Part shown: one piece after another, positions 57,118 through 64,000 of the stretch
Numbering within the stretch: the first letter of the stretch is position 1
How the letters are laid out: the number at the start of each line of letters is the position of its first letter
Assembly: GCA_900549825.1 (NCBI GenBank)
Contig: URQB01000007.1
Coordinates: 1 to 64,000, forward strand
DNA: 64,000 bases
Direction of reading: 5' to 3'
Origin: an uncultured Oscillospiraceae bacterium
Lineage (GTDB): Bacteria; Bacillota; Clostridia; Oscillospirales; Acutalibacteraceae
Translations under genes and position numbers: made by a program
The notes under the pieces: generated by a model
Databases searched by the model: none
What the model saw: only the letters and a program-made list of their open reading frames with translations
Told to the model about the DNA's origin: nothing

Positions 57118-58186
57118 TATCATCCGGGACCTGCTCCCGCTTTATATCGATGGGGTGTGCAGCGCGGACAGCAGAGCGTTGGCGGAGGAACATCTCCAGA
57201 GCTGCTCCGCCTGTAAGGCGGAGTATGAGAAGCTATCTCATCGGGAGTTCTTATATGATGCCAAGGAAAAGGAGGTGCTCACCGGGCTGTCAAAGCGGTG
57301 GAAGAAAGGCAAGCGGAAGACGCTGTTTGCAGGGATTGTGATTGCTCTGGCGGCCGTCTTGCTGGTGGGGTTCGTTGTTTTTGGATGCAGCGTGAAGGTG
57401 ATCCCGGCGGATGAGGTTACGGTTTCTTCATTATCCAGGCTGGAAAACGGCGACCTGGCTTTTATTCTCCAGGCGGCGGACGGAACCGGCATCCGGGAGT
57501 TCAGCCATTATGAGATGGATGGGAAACTCTGTATTACAGCCACCACTACCCGGATTTCGTTCTTCTCCGCATCAGAGAGCTCTCAAAGCGGATGGATCAT
57601 CAACACACAGGATACTGGAATCCAGCAGATCTGTTATCAGGATCAAAACGGCGCCGCTTTTACGGAATTGCCCATCTGGGATGCCAAGGATCCGGTGGAT
57701 GATGCGGACACACAGGCGCAGGAGCGGATAAAGGGGATGGAAAAGCTTGAAGACCTCGGCTCCGATGCGCTGGTGGAGGAGATCTATCAAAAGAGGGTAA
57801 CCTATATCGGCTCTCCATCCGACGATATGAAACTGCTCGGTGCAATGCGGGTCGGAGAAATTTTGGGCCCGTTTTCGATCCGGCTGATCACTTCCAGCGA
57901 ACCCTATGGGATCATACTGGATTTTAAAGATCCGGTTGCGCCTGCAGAATGTGATGCTTTTGATGCAAAAATGCGCGCGTATGCGACTGTCATTCTCGCT
58001 ATGATTGATAACAGCGGCACAGTGGGCTGGACATATACGAGCTATGATCAGGCCGGAAAGGAAACAGAGCTGGCGAGAGATTTTGGCTTAGAAGCTGCCA
58101 AAACGCTTGCAGGAGCGGATATCAAGCGCTTTGGCGCGAACGAAGCGGCTCTACGGGAGCTTTGTGATCTCCTGGGGCTCTATTAA
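57098..58186 (+). CDS. Membrane anti-sigma factor (zf-HC2, DUF4825-like C-terminus)
   Basis: A 362-residue protein. Residues 1-45 are a zinc-finger anti-sigma domain with Cys6 and the HLQSCSACK motif (H-x3-C-x2-C); one membrane helix lies at about 73-98; the outer part (about 100-362) is a two-part globular region whose C-terminal piece (PVAPAECDAFDAKMRAYATV) resembles DUF4825. It should hold the sigma factor at the membrane until an outside signal is sensed. Start overlaps the sigma gene, so the two are made together. Confidence 0.88.
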   Translation: MNRITCDIIRDLLPLYIDGVCSADSRALAEEHLQSCSACKAEYEKLSHREFLYDAKEKEVLTGLSKRWKKGKRKTLFAGIVIALAAVLLVGFVVFGCSVKVIPADEVTVSSLSRLENGDLAFILQAADGTGIREFSHYEMDGKLCITATTTRISFFSASESSQSGWIINTQDTGIQQICYQDQNGAAFTELPIWDAKDPVDDADTQAQERIKGMEKLEDLGSDALVEEIYQKRVTYIGSPSDDMKLLGAMRVGEILGPFSIRLITSSEPYGIILDFKDPVAPAECDAFDAKMRAYATVILAMIDNSGTVGWTYTSYDQAGKETELARDFGLEAAKTLAGADIKRFGANEAALRELCDLLGLY

Positions 58187-58203
58187 TTTTCAGAAAAAAA
58201 TAT

Positions 58204-58237
58204 GGCGCGCCGCAGGAAAACTGCAGCGCGCCTTTTA
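58204..58237 (+). terminator. Terminator after the sigma/anti-sigma pair
   Basis: GGCGCGCCGCAG (58204-58215) pairs with CTGCAGCGCGCC (58221-58232) with one mismatch, followed by TTTT. Confidence 0.8.
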
Positions 58238-58260
58238 TAAGCCTGATACGCGATCAAGGC

Positions 58261-60144
58261 TCAAAAGAAAACCTTCTGAACCCTCTGATCGATTTTCTCT
58301 GTTTTATCATCCCCGCGATACCAGCACAGCTCTCCCGCACCGCTGTCATCCGGATTCCGGATCAAGAGAATGCGTTCTGGCGATGTGTATTTTGCCGATC
58401 CGAATAAGATATGCTCTCCCACCTGAGCCGGTGCCCCATCCTGAATCAGGAAAAGGGCGGTGTTGCCATCGGCAGATTTCCGGTAATACAGCAAATTGCC
58501 GTCTGTCAATTGCTCCAGGGAACGTACATCGTTTTCGATGAGCACGGATTCGCTGTAGGTGAATTTGTACAGCGTGCCGGATTGGACATTGCTTCCCTTG
58601 AGATAATAGGCGGTATCCTTAGCCACGATATAATGGGAGACATTGCTGTCGATCGATGTTTTTTCCGTCAGCCCAGATTGGGAAACTGTAGCACGCAGGA
58701 GCATGCCGCCTTCGTCCATATCCTCCAGAACATAGAGGTGCGCACCGTCGTCGGTAAAGGAAAAAGCCGCCTCCTGCGGATATTGATCCATGGAGGAGGA
58801 TACGGGCTTTCCTTCGTTCACCGTAGTAAAGATAAGGGAGGGGCTGGATAGGGCCTGCTCCGCCAGCTTTGTCAAGAGAGCTTCCCAGCCGTCCTCCTGC
58901 GCCTGCACAATCAGATCGTCATCCAGGGCGGAGAGCTTTAAACGGTCCTTCTGGTTCAGGGAATAGGAGCGGGAGACGATGGCCGGGGAGGCGGCGCAAG
59001 AGGCATACAGGCTATCTGCATGCAGATTTTCCGCGAGCAGCAGGGAGCTTGTCCCAGTGAAGGCATAGCAATCGTAGAAGGTGCCGCCGAAGATCGCTTC
59101 GGAATCCAGCGCGGAAAGCTCCTCACGGATTTTATCGCGCTTGCGTTTTTCGTTGTATTCCGTGAGCGCCGTATGATAGGCGCCCGAACCGTAATCGCCG
59201 AAATTCAGCAGAGAGTCGAGCACGCCACCGATATAATCGGAAATTTTCGGCTCCTGCAGCGCTGCATCCGTGTCTTTTTGATCGTCCTCGATCAGGTCGG
59301 TCCAGGAAAGCTGCTTTGCGCCGGGGCACAAATAATACAGCGGCCCGCCCGGAATATACTGGTCGAACCGGACGGAGGCAACGCCCTCGGCCACAAGCTG
59401 TGCGTTTGTACTTTTCGTTTTCTTATACAGCGAATATGTGCCATCCTGTTTCTGGGTTTTCAGATAGAACAGTTCCCAGGCGGTCTGGGTAGAGTAAAGG
59501 TGGAATTCCGTAACATCCCGATCGAGCTCCGTCTTTTCCGTTGCGGTATAAGCACACATAATCTGGCCGGAGCTGTCCTTCCGGAGATAACAGAGCAGGC
59601 TTTCCTTTTCTCCGCCCTGCTGAAAGGAGGAAACGTTGGTGTCGATTACGGTCTCCTGGCGTTCCGCAAGACGAAAGGCACAGAGCGTACCTGTGCCGCT
59701 GAGCTCTCCGCGCAGATAATAAATCGTTTTTTCATCCGCCGATTCCTCAGGCTTGCCGGAAACGCCCTGCGCAATCAGAAAGCTTTTTCCTGCCTCCCTG
59801 CCGCGTGTGGATGCCCCATAAAGGTCGTAGCTGCTGATCGAGCCGTCCGCCGCTTTGCGCAGATTGGAGGGATAAAGCAAAAAATCGCCGCTGGTGGTCT
59901 GCGTTACGTAGGGGCCTCCGCTTTCCTCAAATGCGTCTGCGATCCGAATGGGCTCGTCGCCGGGCGTCCGCTGTAAATAAAGGGTTCCCTCCCGCAGGTA
60001 CACGCAGGCGCTTTGCCCTTTTCCGGCCGCGAGACGCGCGCCCGCAAACACTGCCACCGCGATTGCCAGCAAAGCGATTACGGCAGCGACCCATGGCCAT
60101 TTTTGGTTTGTTTTCCTCTTTCGTTTTTTTTGCGTCTGTTTCAT
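58261..60144 (-). CDS. Membrane-anchored beta-propeller-like protein
   Basis: A 627-residue protein with a very basic N-terminus (KKRKRKTNQKW) and one membrane helix at about 18-40. The outer part shows recurrent short beta motifs of the kind YYLRGELSGTGTLCAF, YYLKGSNVQSGTLYKF and LLYYRKSADGNTALF, spaced about 50 residues, as in DUF5050-type propellers. A helical insertion (about 290-370) interrupts them. ATG at 60144 follows GGAGGG; the in-frame start at 60192 has only a weak site. Probably binds or senses something outside the membrane; function unknown. Confidence 0.75.
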   Translation of the reverse strand: MKQTQKKRKRKTNQKWPWVAAVIALLAIAVAVFAGARLAAGKGQSACVYLREGTLYLQRTPGDEPIRIADAFEESGGPYVTQTTSGDFLLYPSNLRKAADGSISSYDLYGASTRGREAGKSFLIAQGVSGKPEESADEKTIYYLRGELSGTGTLCAFRLAERQETVIDTNVSSFQQGGEKESLLCYLRKDSSGQIMCAYTATEKTELDRDVTEFHLYSTQTAWELFYLKTQKQDGTYSLYKKTKSTNAQLVAEGVASVRFDQYIPGGPLYYLCPGAKQLSWTDLIEDDQKDTDAALQEPKISDYIGGVLDSLLNFGDYGSGAYHTALTEYNEKRKRDKIREELSALDSEAIFGGTFYDCYAFTGTSSLLLAENLHADSLYASCAASPAIVSRSYSLNQKDRLKLSALDDDLIVQAQEDGWEALLTKLAEQALSSPSLIFTTVNEGKPVSSSMDQYPQEAAFSFTDDGAHLYVLEDMDEGGMLLRATVSQSGLTEKTSIDSNVSHYIVAKDTAYYLKGSNVQSGTLYKFTYSESVLIENDVRSLEQLTDGNLLYYRKSADGNTALFLIQDGAPAQVGEHILFGSAKYTSPERILLIRNPDDSGAGELCWYRGDDKTEKIDQRVQKVFF

Positions 60145-60222
60145 AAGCGGCCCTCCGGGCGTTGGCGCGGTTTTGTTTTCGAGCGAATCCATACGCTTTA
60201 TTGTCCGACAAACCGGCAGGTT

Positions 60223-60405
60223 TTATTCCTGCTCCGGCTTTTGGACGCTTATCTTTACCTTGTGATGCTGTATTAGCCCCGTATGGCTTTGCGGGCTACA
60301 GGAGCGTTCAAGCGATGCAAGGCGGCGCTCGATTTGCCTCTGATTTTCAATCAGTATGTCCATTTTGTCACAAATGCTTTTGAGAAGCTGATCCGTATAA
60401 GACAT
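60223..60405 (-). CDS. 60-aa hypothetical protein upstream of the propeller gene
   Basis: ATG at 60405 with AAGAAGGG eight bases upstream. The product (MSYTDQLLKSICDKMDILIE onward) is mostly one long amphipathic helix with IENQRQIERRLASLE, so a short coiled coil, then a basic tail. It lies 78 bases before the propeller gene in the same direction, so the two may form a unit. No family recognised. Confidence 0.5.
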   Translation of the reverse strand: MSYTDQLLKSICDKMDILIENQRQIERRLASLERSCSPQSHTGLIQHHKVKISVQKPEQE

Positions 60406-60432
60406 AAACAGCCCTTCTTTCCCGCTTTGAGT

Positions 60433-60774
60433 TTACAAATTGCTTCCGTTCCAGCCCCAATGGCTGACTTCTTCATACTGCACATAGATTCGGGCAGGGT
60501 CGAGCGTAAGCTCGTCTGTCAGAATCTTTGTGACCGCGGCGGTCATCTTTTCGTATGCCGCCGGGGAGGCCTTTCCGAACAGCTTGATTCCTACAAAAGC
60601 GCAGGGCGCTTCCTGGTTGCCCTGAAACCACAGGTGGCAATTGTCTTCAAAGGAAAGCATCAGCCAGCTTTCCGTTTTGCCGAGCAATTCGATCGCTTTT
60701 CCGAATTTTTCCTTGATCGCTTTCTCCTTATCCGGGGTGACAGACTGGCTGACTTGCGTTGCAATGTAGGGCAT
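60433..60774 (-). CDS. MIF/tautomerase-superfamily protein
   Basis: A 113-residue protein resembling macrophage migration inhibitory factor: Met then Pro (the catalytic N-terminal proline after Met removal), a central CAFVGIKLFGK strand, ARIYVQYEEVSHWGWNGS at the end, close to the MIF C-terminal pattern. The family catalyses keto-enol tautomerisation as trimers. No signal peptide. ATG at 60774 follows AGGAGGAATCGCAA. Physiological substrate unknown. Confidence 0.9.
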   Translation of the reverse strand: MPYIATQVSQSVTPDKEKAIKEKFGKAIELLGKTESWLMLSFEDNCHLWFQGNQEAPCAFVGIKLFGKASPAAYEKMTAAVTKILTDELTLDPARIYVQYEEVSHWGWNGSNL

Positions 60775-60814
60775 TTGCGATTCCTCCTGCATGTAAATTT
60801 TAGATGATGCTTTT

Positions 60815-60842
60815 ATTATACCCGTTTTGCATCCATTTGCAA
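60815..60842 (-). promoter_or_regulatory. Promoter of the tautomerase gene
   Basis: Minus-strand TTGCAA (60837-60842) and TATAAT (60815-60820), spacer 16. The bases from 60843 to 61048 hold only the GH3 leader, with a weak TACAAT at 61007-61012. Confidence 0.65.
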
Positions 60843-61048
60843 AGTGAGGTGGAGGAAAAGCGTCGAAAGAGATAGGATGCAGCCCCCATCCTTTTGATAT
60901 CTTGGGTTTCCCCAGGCGCGTTCGTCTATTATTCGGAAGGACACGCAGGCTCATCTTCCGATCTGGATTTCGGGCAATGCTTCTTTTTTTTCAATACGCG
61001 CTATGGTACAATATCAGAAATATTCGTTTTGGAAGGAGTGTTCCATAG

Positions 61049-63502
61049 GTGCCGGATCGGAAAAGGAAAAAAATCGGAGCCTCACTGAAGGATTTCTTCA
61101 GGCAGGGCAGGCTGTCCCAGGCGGAGAACGGGCAGGCGGAGGCAGAAAAGGACGTTACGCCCGGGATGCCGGAATTGCTGCGCCGCGCGGCGGCGGAGGG
61201 TGCAGTGCTTTTGAAAAATGACGGGATGCTGCCGCTGAGCCGGGGAGAGACGGTTTCCCTGTTCGGCCGGGTGCAGAGGGACTGGTTTTACACAGGCTAC
61301 GGTTCTGGCGGCGATGTGAAGAAGCCCTATGCCGTCAATCTGCTGGAAGGCGTCCGCAATTGTGACGGGTTAGAGCTGAATGAGGAATTAGCCCGCGCTT
61401 ATGAGACATGGTGCGCTGACCATCCGGTCAACCACGGCGCCTGGGGCCGCTGGCCGCGCTTTTATCCGGAGATGCCGCTGTCACAGGAGCTTGTCCGGCA
61501 GGCATCGGAATGCTCCCGAAGTGCTGTGGTGGTGATTGGCCGTTCCTCCGGTGAGGACCGGGAAAATGCGCTGGAAAAAGGCAGCTTTTACCTGACGGAC
61601 GATGAGAGGGTGCTGCTCGCCGCAGTTACGGCAAAGTTTGAGAAAACGGCTGTGCTGCTGAATATCGGCAGCATTATAGATTTTTCCTGGATAGAAGAAT
61701 ACAGCGGACGCATCAGCGCCGTGCTACTGGTATGGCAGGGTGGCATGGAGAGCGGAAACGCTGCTGCGGATCTGCTCAGCGGCAAGGTCGTACCCTGTGG
61801 GAAGCTGACGGATACGGTCGCGTGTGCCTATGAGAGCTATCCCTCCTCCGGCAGCTTCGGCAACAGGGCGTTCAACTGCTATGAAGAGGATCTCTACGTT
61901 GGCTACCGGTGGTTTGAAACGTTTGAAAAGGATGCCGTTTTATTCCCCTTCGGCTATGGACTGAGCTATACCTCTTTTTCGATCTCGTTCGACCGTGCAG
62001 AGCGCACGCAGGTGGGGATTGAACTTACCTGTACCGTTTTCAATATCGGGGAACACTTCAGCGGAAAGGAAGTTGTACAGGTTTATGTAGAAAAGCCCTG
62101 CGGGCATCTTGGCAATCCCTCTCGGATTCTCGCTGGCTTTGCCAAGACGAAGCTGCTTGCCCCCGGGGAAAGACAGCAATTGACCATAACGGTCCCCTTT
62201 GAGCGGTTATCCTCTTATGATGACAGTGGAAAGACCGGTCATCGCTCGGCCTATGTGGTTGAAACGGGCATTTACGGCTTTGCCGTTGGCAACAATGTGC
62301 GCGCCGCCGCGCGCGTATGGGAATGGACACAGGAGGAGACGGCGGTCTTCGAGCAGCTGGAGGAGGCTGCGGCCCCGGCAAAAGCCTTTTCCATCACTGT
62401 GGCCAAAGAGTCAGATGGAATGCGGCGTATGCCTGTTAAGGAGCCCGTACCTACCCGCACGGTGGATCTCAGGCAGAGAATCCTGCACGCGCTCCCGGAA
62501 AGCATTCCGATGAGTGGGGACCGCGGCTACCGCTTGCCCGATGTAAAGGCGGGCAAAGTGACGATGGATGCATTCGTCGCCCAGCTCAACCTGACTGAGC
62601 TGGAGGCGATTTCACGAGGCGCTTATATCATGAACAGTCCGCTTGGTGCGCCGGGTAACGCGGGCGTGTACGGCGGTGTGCTGCCGTCCCTGCGCCAAAA
62701 AGGCGTTGCGCCGGTCACGGCGACAGACGGGCCCTCCGGCATTCGTTTGCAGAGCTGCTGTTCCCTGCTGCCCATCGGTACGCTGCTGGCCTGCACATTC
62801 GACGAAGCGTTGGTCGGGGAGGTATATGAAGCGGAAGGCCGGGAGATGCGGGAGAAGGGCAGCGACGTGCTGCTGGCACCGGGGATGAATATCCACCGCA
62901 ACCCGCTCTGCGGCAGGAATTTTGAGTATTATTCCGAGGATCCCTTCCTGACAGGAAAGATTGCGTCCGCTGCGGTGAAGGGGTTGCAGCAAACGGGCGT
63001 GTCCGCCTGCCCAAAGCATTTTGCATGCAATAATCAGGAGTTCTGCCGGAGCCTCAACGATTCCCGCCTGTCCGAACGCGCCCTGCGCGAGATTTATCTC
63101 AAAGGGTTTGAAATTTGCGTCAAGGAGGCAAAGCCGAAAAACATCATGACCTCCTATAACAAAGTCAACGGTGTGTGGTGCCATTATCACTATGAGCTCT
63201 GCACAGCGATCCTGCGCAGGGAATGGGGCTTTGACGGCTGTATCATGACAGATTGGTGGATACACCCTGCCAGGAGCCCGGAATTTCCCTCTCTGCGGGA
63301 TCATGCGTACCGTGTGCGCGCGCAGGTAGATGTGTTCATGCCGGGCGGCAGACGCGTCGGGAGGAAGAAAAGCGACGGCACGCTTTTAAAAACTTATGGC
63401 AAGCGGGAAGGAATCACATTGGGCGAGCTGCAGCGCAGCGCGAAAAACGTGCTGCGATTCGTTATGGACTCTACGGCTATGGAACGCAGGAGCACAGATT
63501 GA
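61049..63502 (+). CDS. GH3 beta-glucosidase-like enzyme with inverted domain order
   Basis: An 817-residue cytosolic glycosidase. The domain order is the reverse of ordinary GH3 enzymes: the alpha/beta sandwich (GH3_C) comes first (about 40-300; EGAVLLKNDGMLPLS, VWQGGMESGNAAADLLSG), a fibronectin-like domain follows (about 320-420, with FPFGYGLSYTSF at its front), and the catalytic barrel ends the protein (about 480-810; VTATDGPSGIR, CPKHFACNNQE, IMTDWW). The Asp of MTDWW is the expected nucleophile. This permuted layout is known from ruminal cellulolytic bacteria. GTG start at 61049, ten bases after GGAAGGAG. Confidence 0.88.
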   Translation: MPDRKRKKIGASLKDFFRQGRLSQAENGQAEAEKDVTPGMPELLRRAAAEGAVLLKNDGMLPLSRGETVSLFGRVQRDWFYTGYGSGGDVKKPYAVNLLEGVRNCDGLELNEELARAYETWCADHPVNHGAWGRWPRFYPEMPLSQELVRQASECSRSAVVVIGRSSGEDRENALEKGSFYLTDDERVLLAAVTAKFEKTAVLLNIGSIIDFSWIEEYSGRISAVLLVWQGGMESGNAAADLLSGKVVPCGKLTDTVACAYESYPSSGSFGNRAFNCYEEDLYVGYRWFETFEKDAVLFPFGYGLSYTSFSISFDRAERTQVGIELTCTVFNIGEHFSGKEVVQVYVEKPCGHLGNPSRILAGFAKTKLLAPGERQQLTITVPFERLSSYDDSGKTGHRSAYVVETGIYGFAVGNNVRAAARVWEWTQEETAVFEQLEEAAAPAKAFSITVAKESDGMRRMPVKEPVPTRTVDLRQRILHALPESIPMSGDRGYRLPDVKAGKVTMDAFVAQLNLTELEAISRGAYIMNSPLGAPGNAGVYGGVLPSLRQKGVAPVTATDGPSGIRLQSCCSLLPIGTLLACTFDEALVGEVYEAEGREMREKGSDVLLAPGMNIHRNPLCGRNFEYYSEDPFLTGKIASAAVKGLQQTGVSACPKHFACNNQEFCRSLNDSRLSERALREIYLKGFEICVKEAKPKNIMTSYNKVNGVWCHYHYELCTAILRREWGFDGCIMTDWWIHPARSPEFPSLRDHAYRVRAQVDVFMPGGRRVGRKKSDGTLLKTYGKREGITLGELQRSAKNVLRFVMDSTAMERRSTD

Positions 63503-63525
63503 CCGCAGATCTGCCAAAGCGCAAA

Positions 63526-63562
63526 CCCCGCCGGGCAACTGTATTTCAGCTGCCTGGCGGGG
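63526..63562. terminator. Terminator between GH3 and the right-edge remnant
   Basis: CCCCGCCGGGCA (63526-63537) pairs with TGCCTGGCGGGG (63551-63562) with one G-T pair. T-runs on both sides are modest (TGTTTCC plus strand, TTTGCGCTTT minus strand). Confidence 0.65.
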
Positions 63563-63577
63563 TGTTTCCTTGCGTAT

Positions 63578-64000
63578 TCAGTGGATTTCAATTTCATAGA
63601 GCGCCGCATCCCGGCCCGTGAGCCAAACGCTGAGCTTTTCTGCTCCGCTTGCCTGTTTTCCCTGCAATGGGCGGTGATCGAGCGGGCCTCATGATCCGCG
63701 CTGGTATATTCCTGGGCAACCGCGTAGCTGCTGTCCTGTAGGTCGAATTGCAGCGTCAGATTCCCTACGGTATAGGTATTCTCGCTGGGTACAAGTGCAG
63801 GCAGGGAAATCGGCTGGACGGCGGCAGAGACCGCCGCGCCGAGATGCCGCAGAGCTTTGAAAACATCTCTTCTCTCTCCTATGCTAAAAATATTCCGAAT
63901 TCCACAAAAGCATATTCGTCTGTCCAATCAGGATTTTCGCCATTTCTCCAAATTTTTGAGCGGCGGTAAAAGCTGCCGGGGGACACGCTGTAGCTTTCGC
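63578..64000 (-). pseudogene. Frameshifted 3' part of a gene, cut by the window edge
   Basis: Reading on the minus strand from the window edge, one frame gives SYSVSPGSFYRRSKIWRNG and ends EYAFVEFGIFLA at a TAG (63879-63881). A second frame carries VFKALRHLGAAVSAAVQPIS and ENTYTVGNLTLQFDLQDSS to about 63690. A third frame then ends as AEKLSVWLTGRDAALYEIEI-H at TGA 63578-63580. All three stretches look like real protein, so at least two frame changes have broken one gene, or an assembly error has. The last stretch resembles the C-terminal beta domain of glycoside hydrolases. No product named. Confidence 0.5.

Noticed and set aside
1..64000. tRNA or rRNA genes
   Set aside because: I saw no tRNA T-loop plus CCA patterns or rRNA segments; the T-box leader imitates tRNA-related sequence only.

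Overview
The window looks like a chromosomal segment of a fairly GC-rich Clostridia species, most likely a gut-type member of the Oscillospiraceae/Ruminococcaceae. The evidence is the T-box-controlled pheST, HemZ, a MurJ/YabM-mazG-hup-rqcP cluster, a ClpE-type zinc-finger Clp ATPase, a BirA regulator with its operators, GPH-type sugar symport, ABC exporters of the BmrCD/TM287-288 kind and several glycan hydrolases (GH3, GH13, GH38, GH98). No species can be named from sequence alone. I see no tRNA, rRNA, transposase, prophage or CRISPR array.

Layout. 1-5.5 kb: cvpA, pgsA, clpE-like ATPase, then a zinc-ribbon/leucine-rich-repeat membrane protein behind a long leader. 5.5-6.8 kb: a minus-strand pair (50-aa peptide, squalene-cyclase-fold protein) and a decayed gene. 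6.9-15.1 kb: translation genes (Phe T-box, pheS, pheT, rpsB, tsf), interrupted by a MATE efflux gene that has its own double-terminator leader and is flanked by a second, degenerate pheT 3' end. 15.2-26.9 kb: mostly plus-strand housekeeping (plsY, HAD phosphatase, GH13, dtd, MBL hydrolase, hemZ, uridine-kinase-like, zinc-ribbon protein, MurJ-like flippase, mazG, hup, rqcP). 27-33.8 kb: minus-strand SDR, a GT2 glycosyltransferase with a polytopic DUF6020-like protein, and a membrane-anchored GH98. 33.9-40.1 kb: metF-metH, a decayed transporter copy, and an intact GPH symporter with a long charged tail. 40.2-42.7 kb: bioY and birA, each with a BirA-type operator, and a small sortase-type surface protein. 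43-46.5 kb: heterodimeric ABC exporter. 46.5-55.3 kb: secreted PHP esterase, GH38 alpha-mannosidase, metallophosphoesterase, deoC-deoD, aldo/keto reductase. 55.4-64 kb: lipoprotein, ECF sigma/anti-sigma pair, beta-propeller-like membrane protein with a 60-aa partner, MIF-like tautomerase, inverted-order GH3, and a frameshifted gene remnant at the right edge.

How the parts fit. The hydrolases (GH98 for host-type glycans, GH38 for mannosides, GH3 and GH13 for glucosides) and the GPH symporter suggest scavenging of host or dietary glycans. deoC/deoD salvage nucleosides. metF/metH supply methionine. bioY/birA import and sense biotin. The most distinctive signals are regulatory: the MATE leader (a 16-codon ORF laid across two intrinsic terminators), a tandem structured repeat inside a long 5' leader at 15.96-16.2 kb, an ECF-type promoter upstream of the sigma gene itself, and paired BirA operators. 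Several small genome-decay events (pheT tail copy, transporter stub, 6.66 kb and 63.6 kb fragments) mark recent rearrangement.
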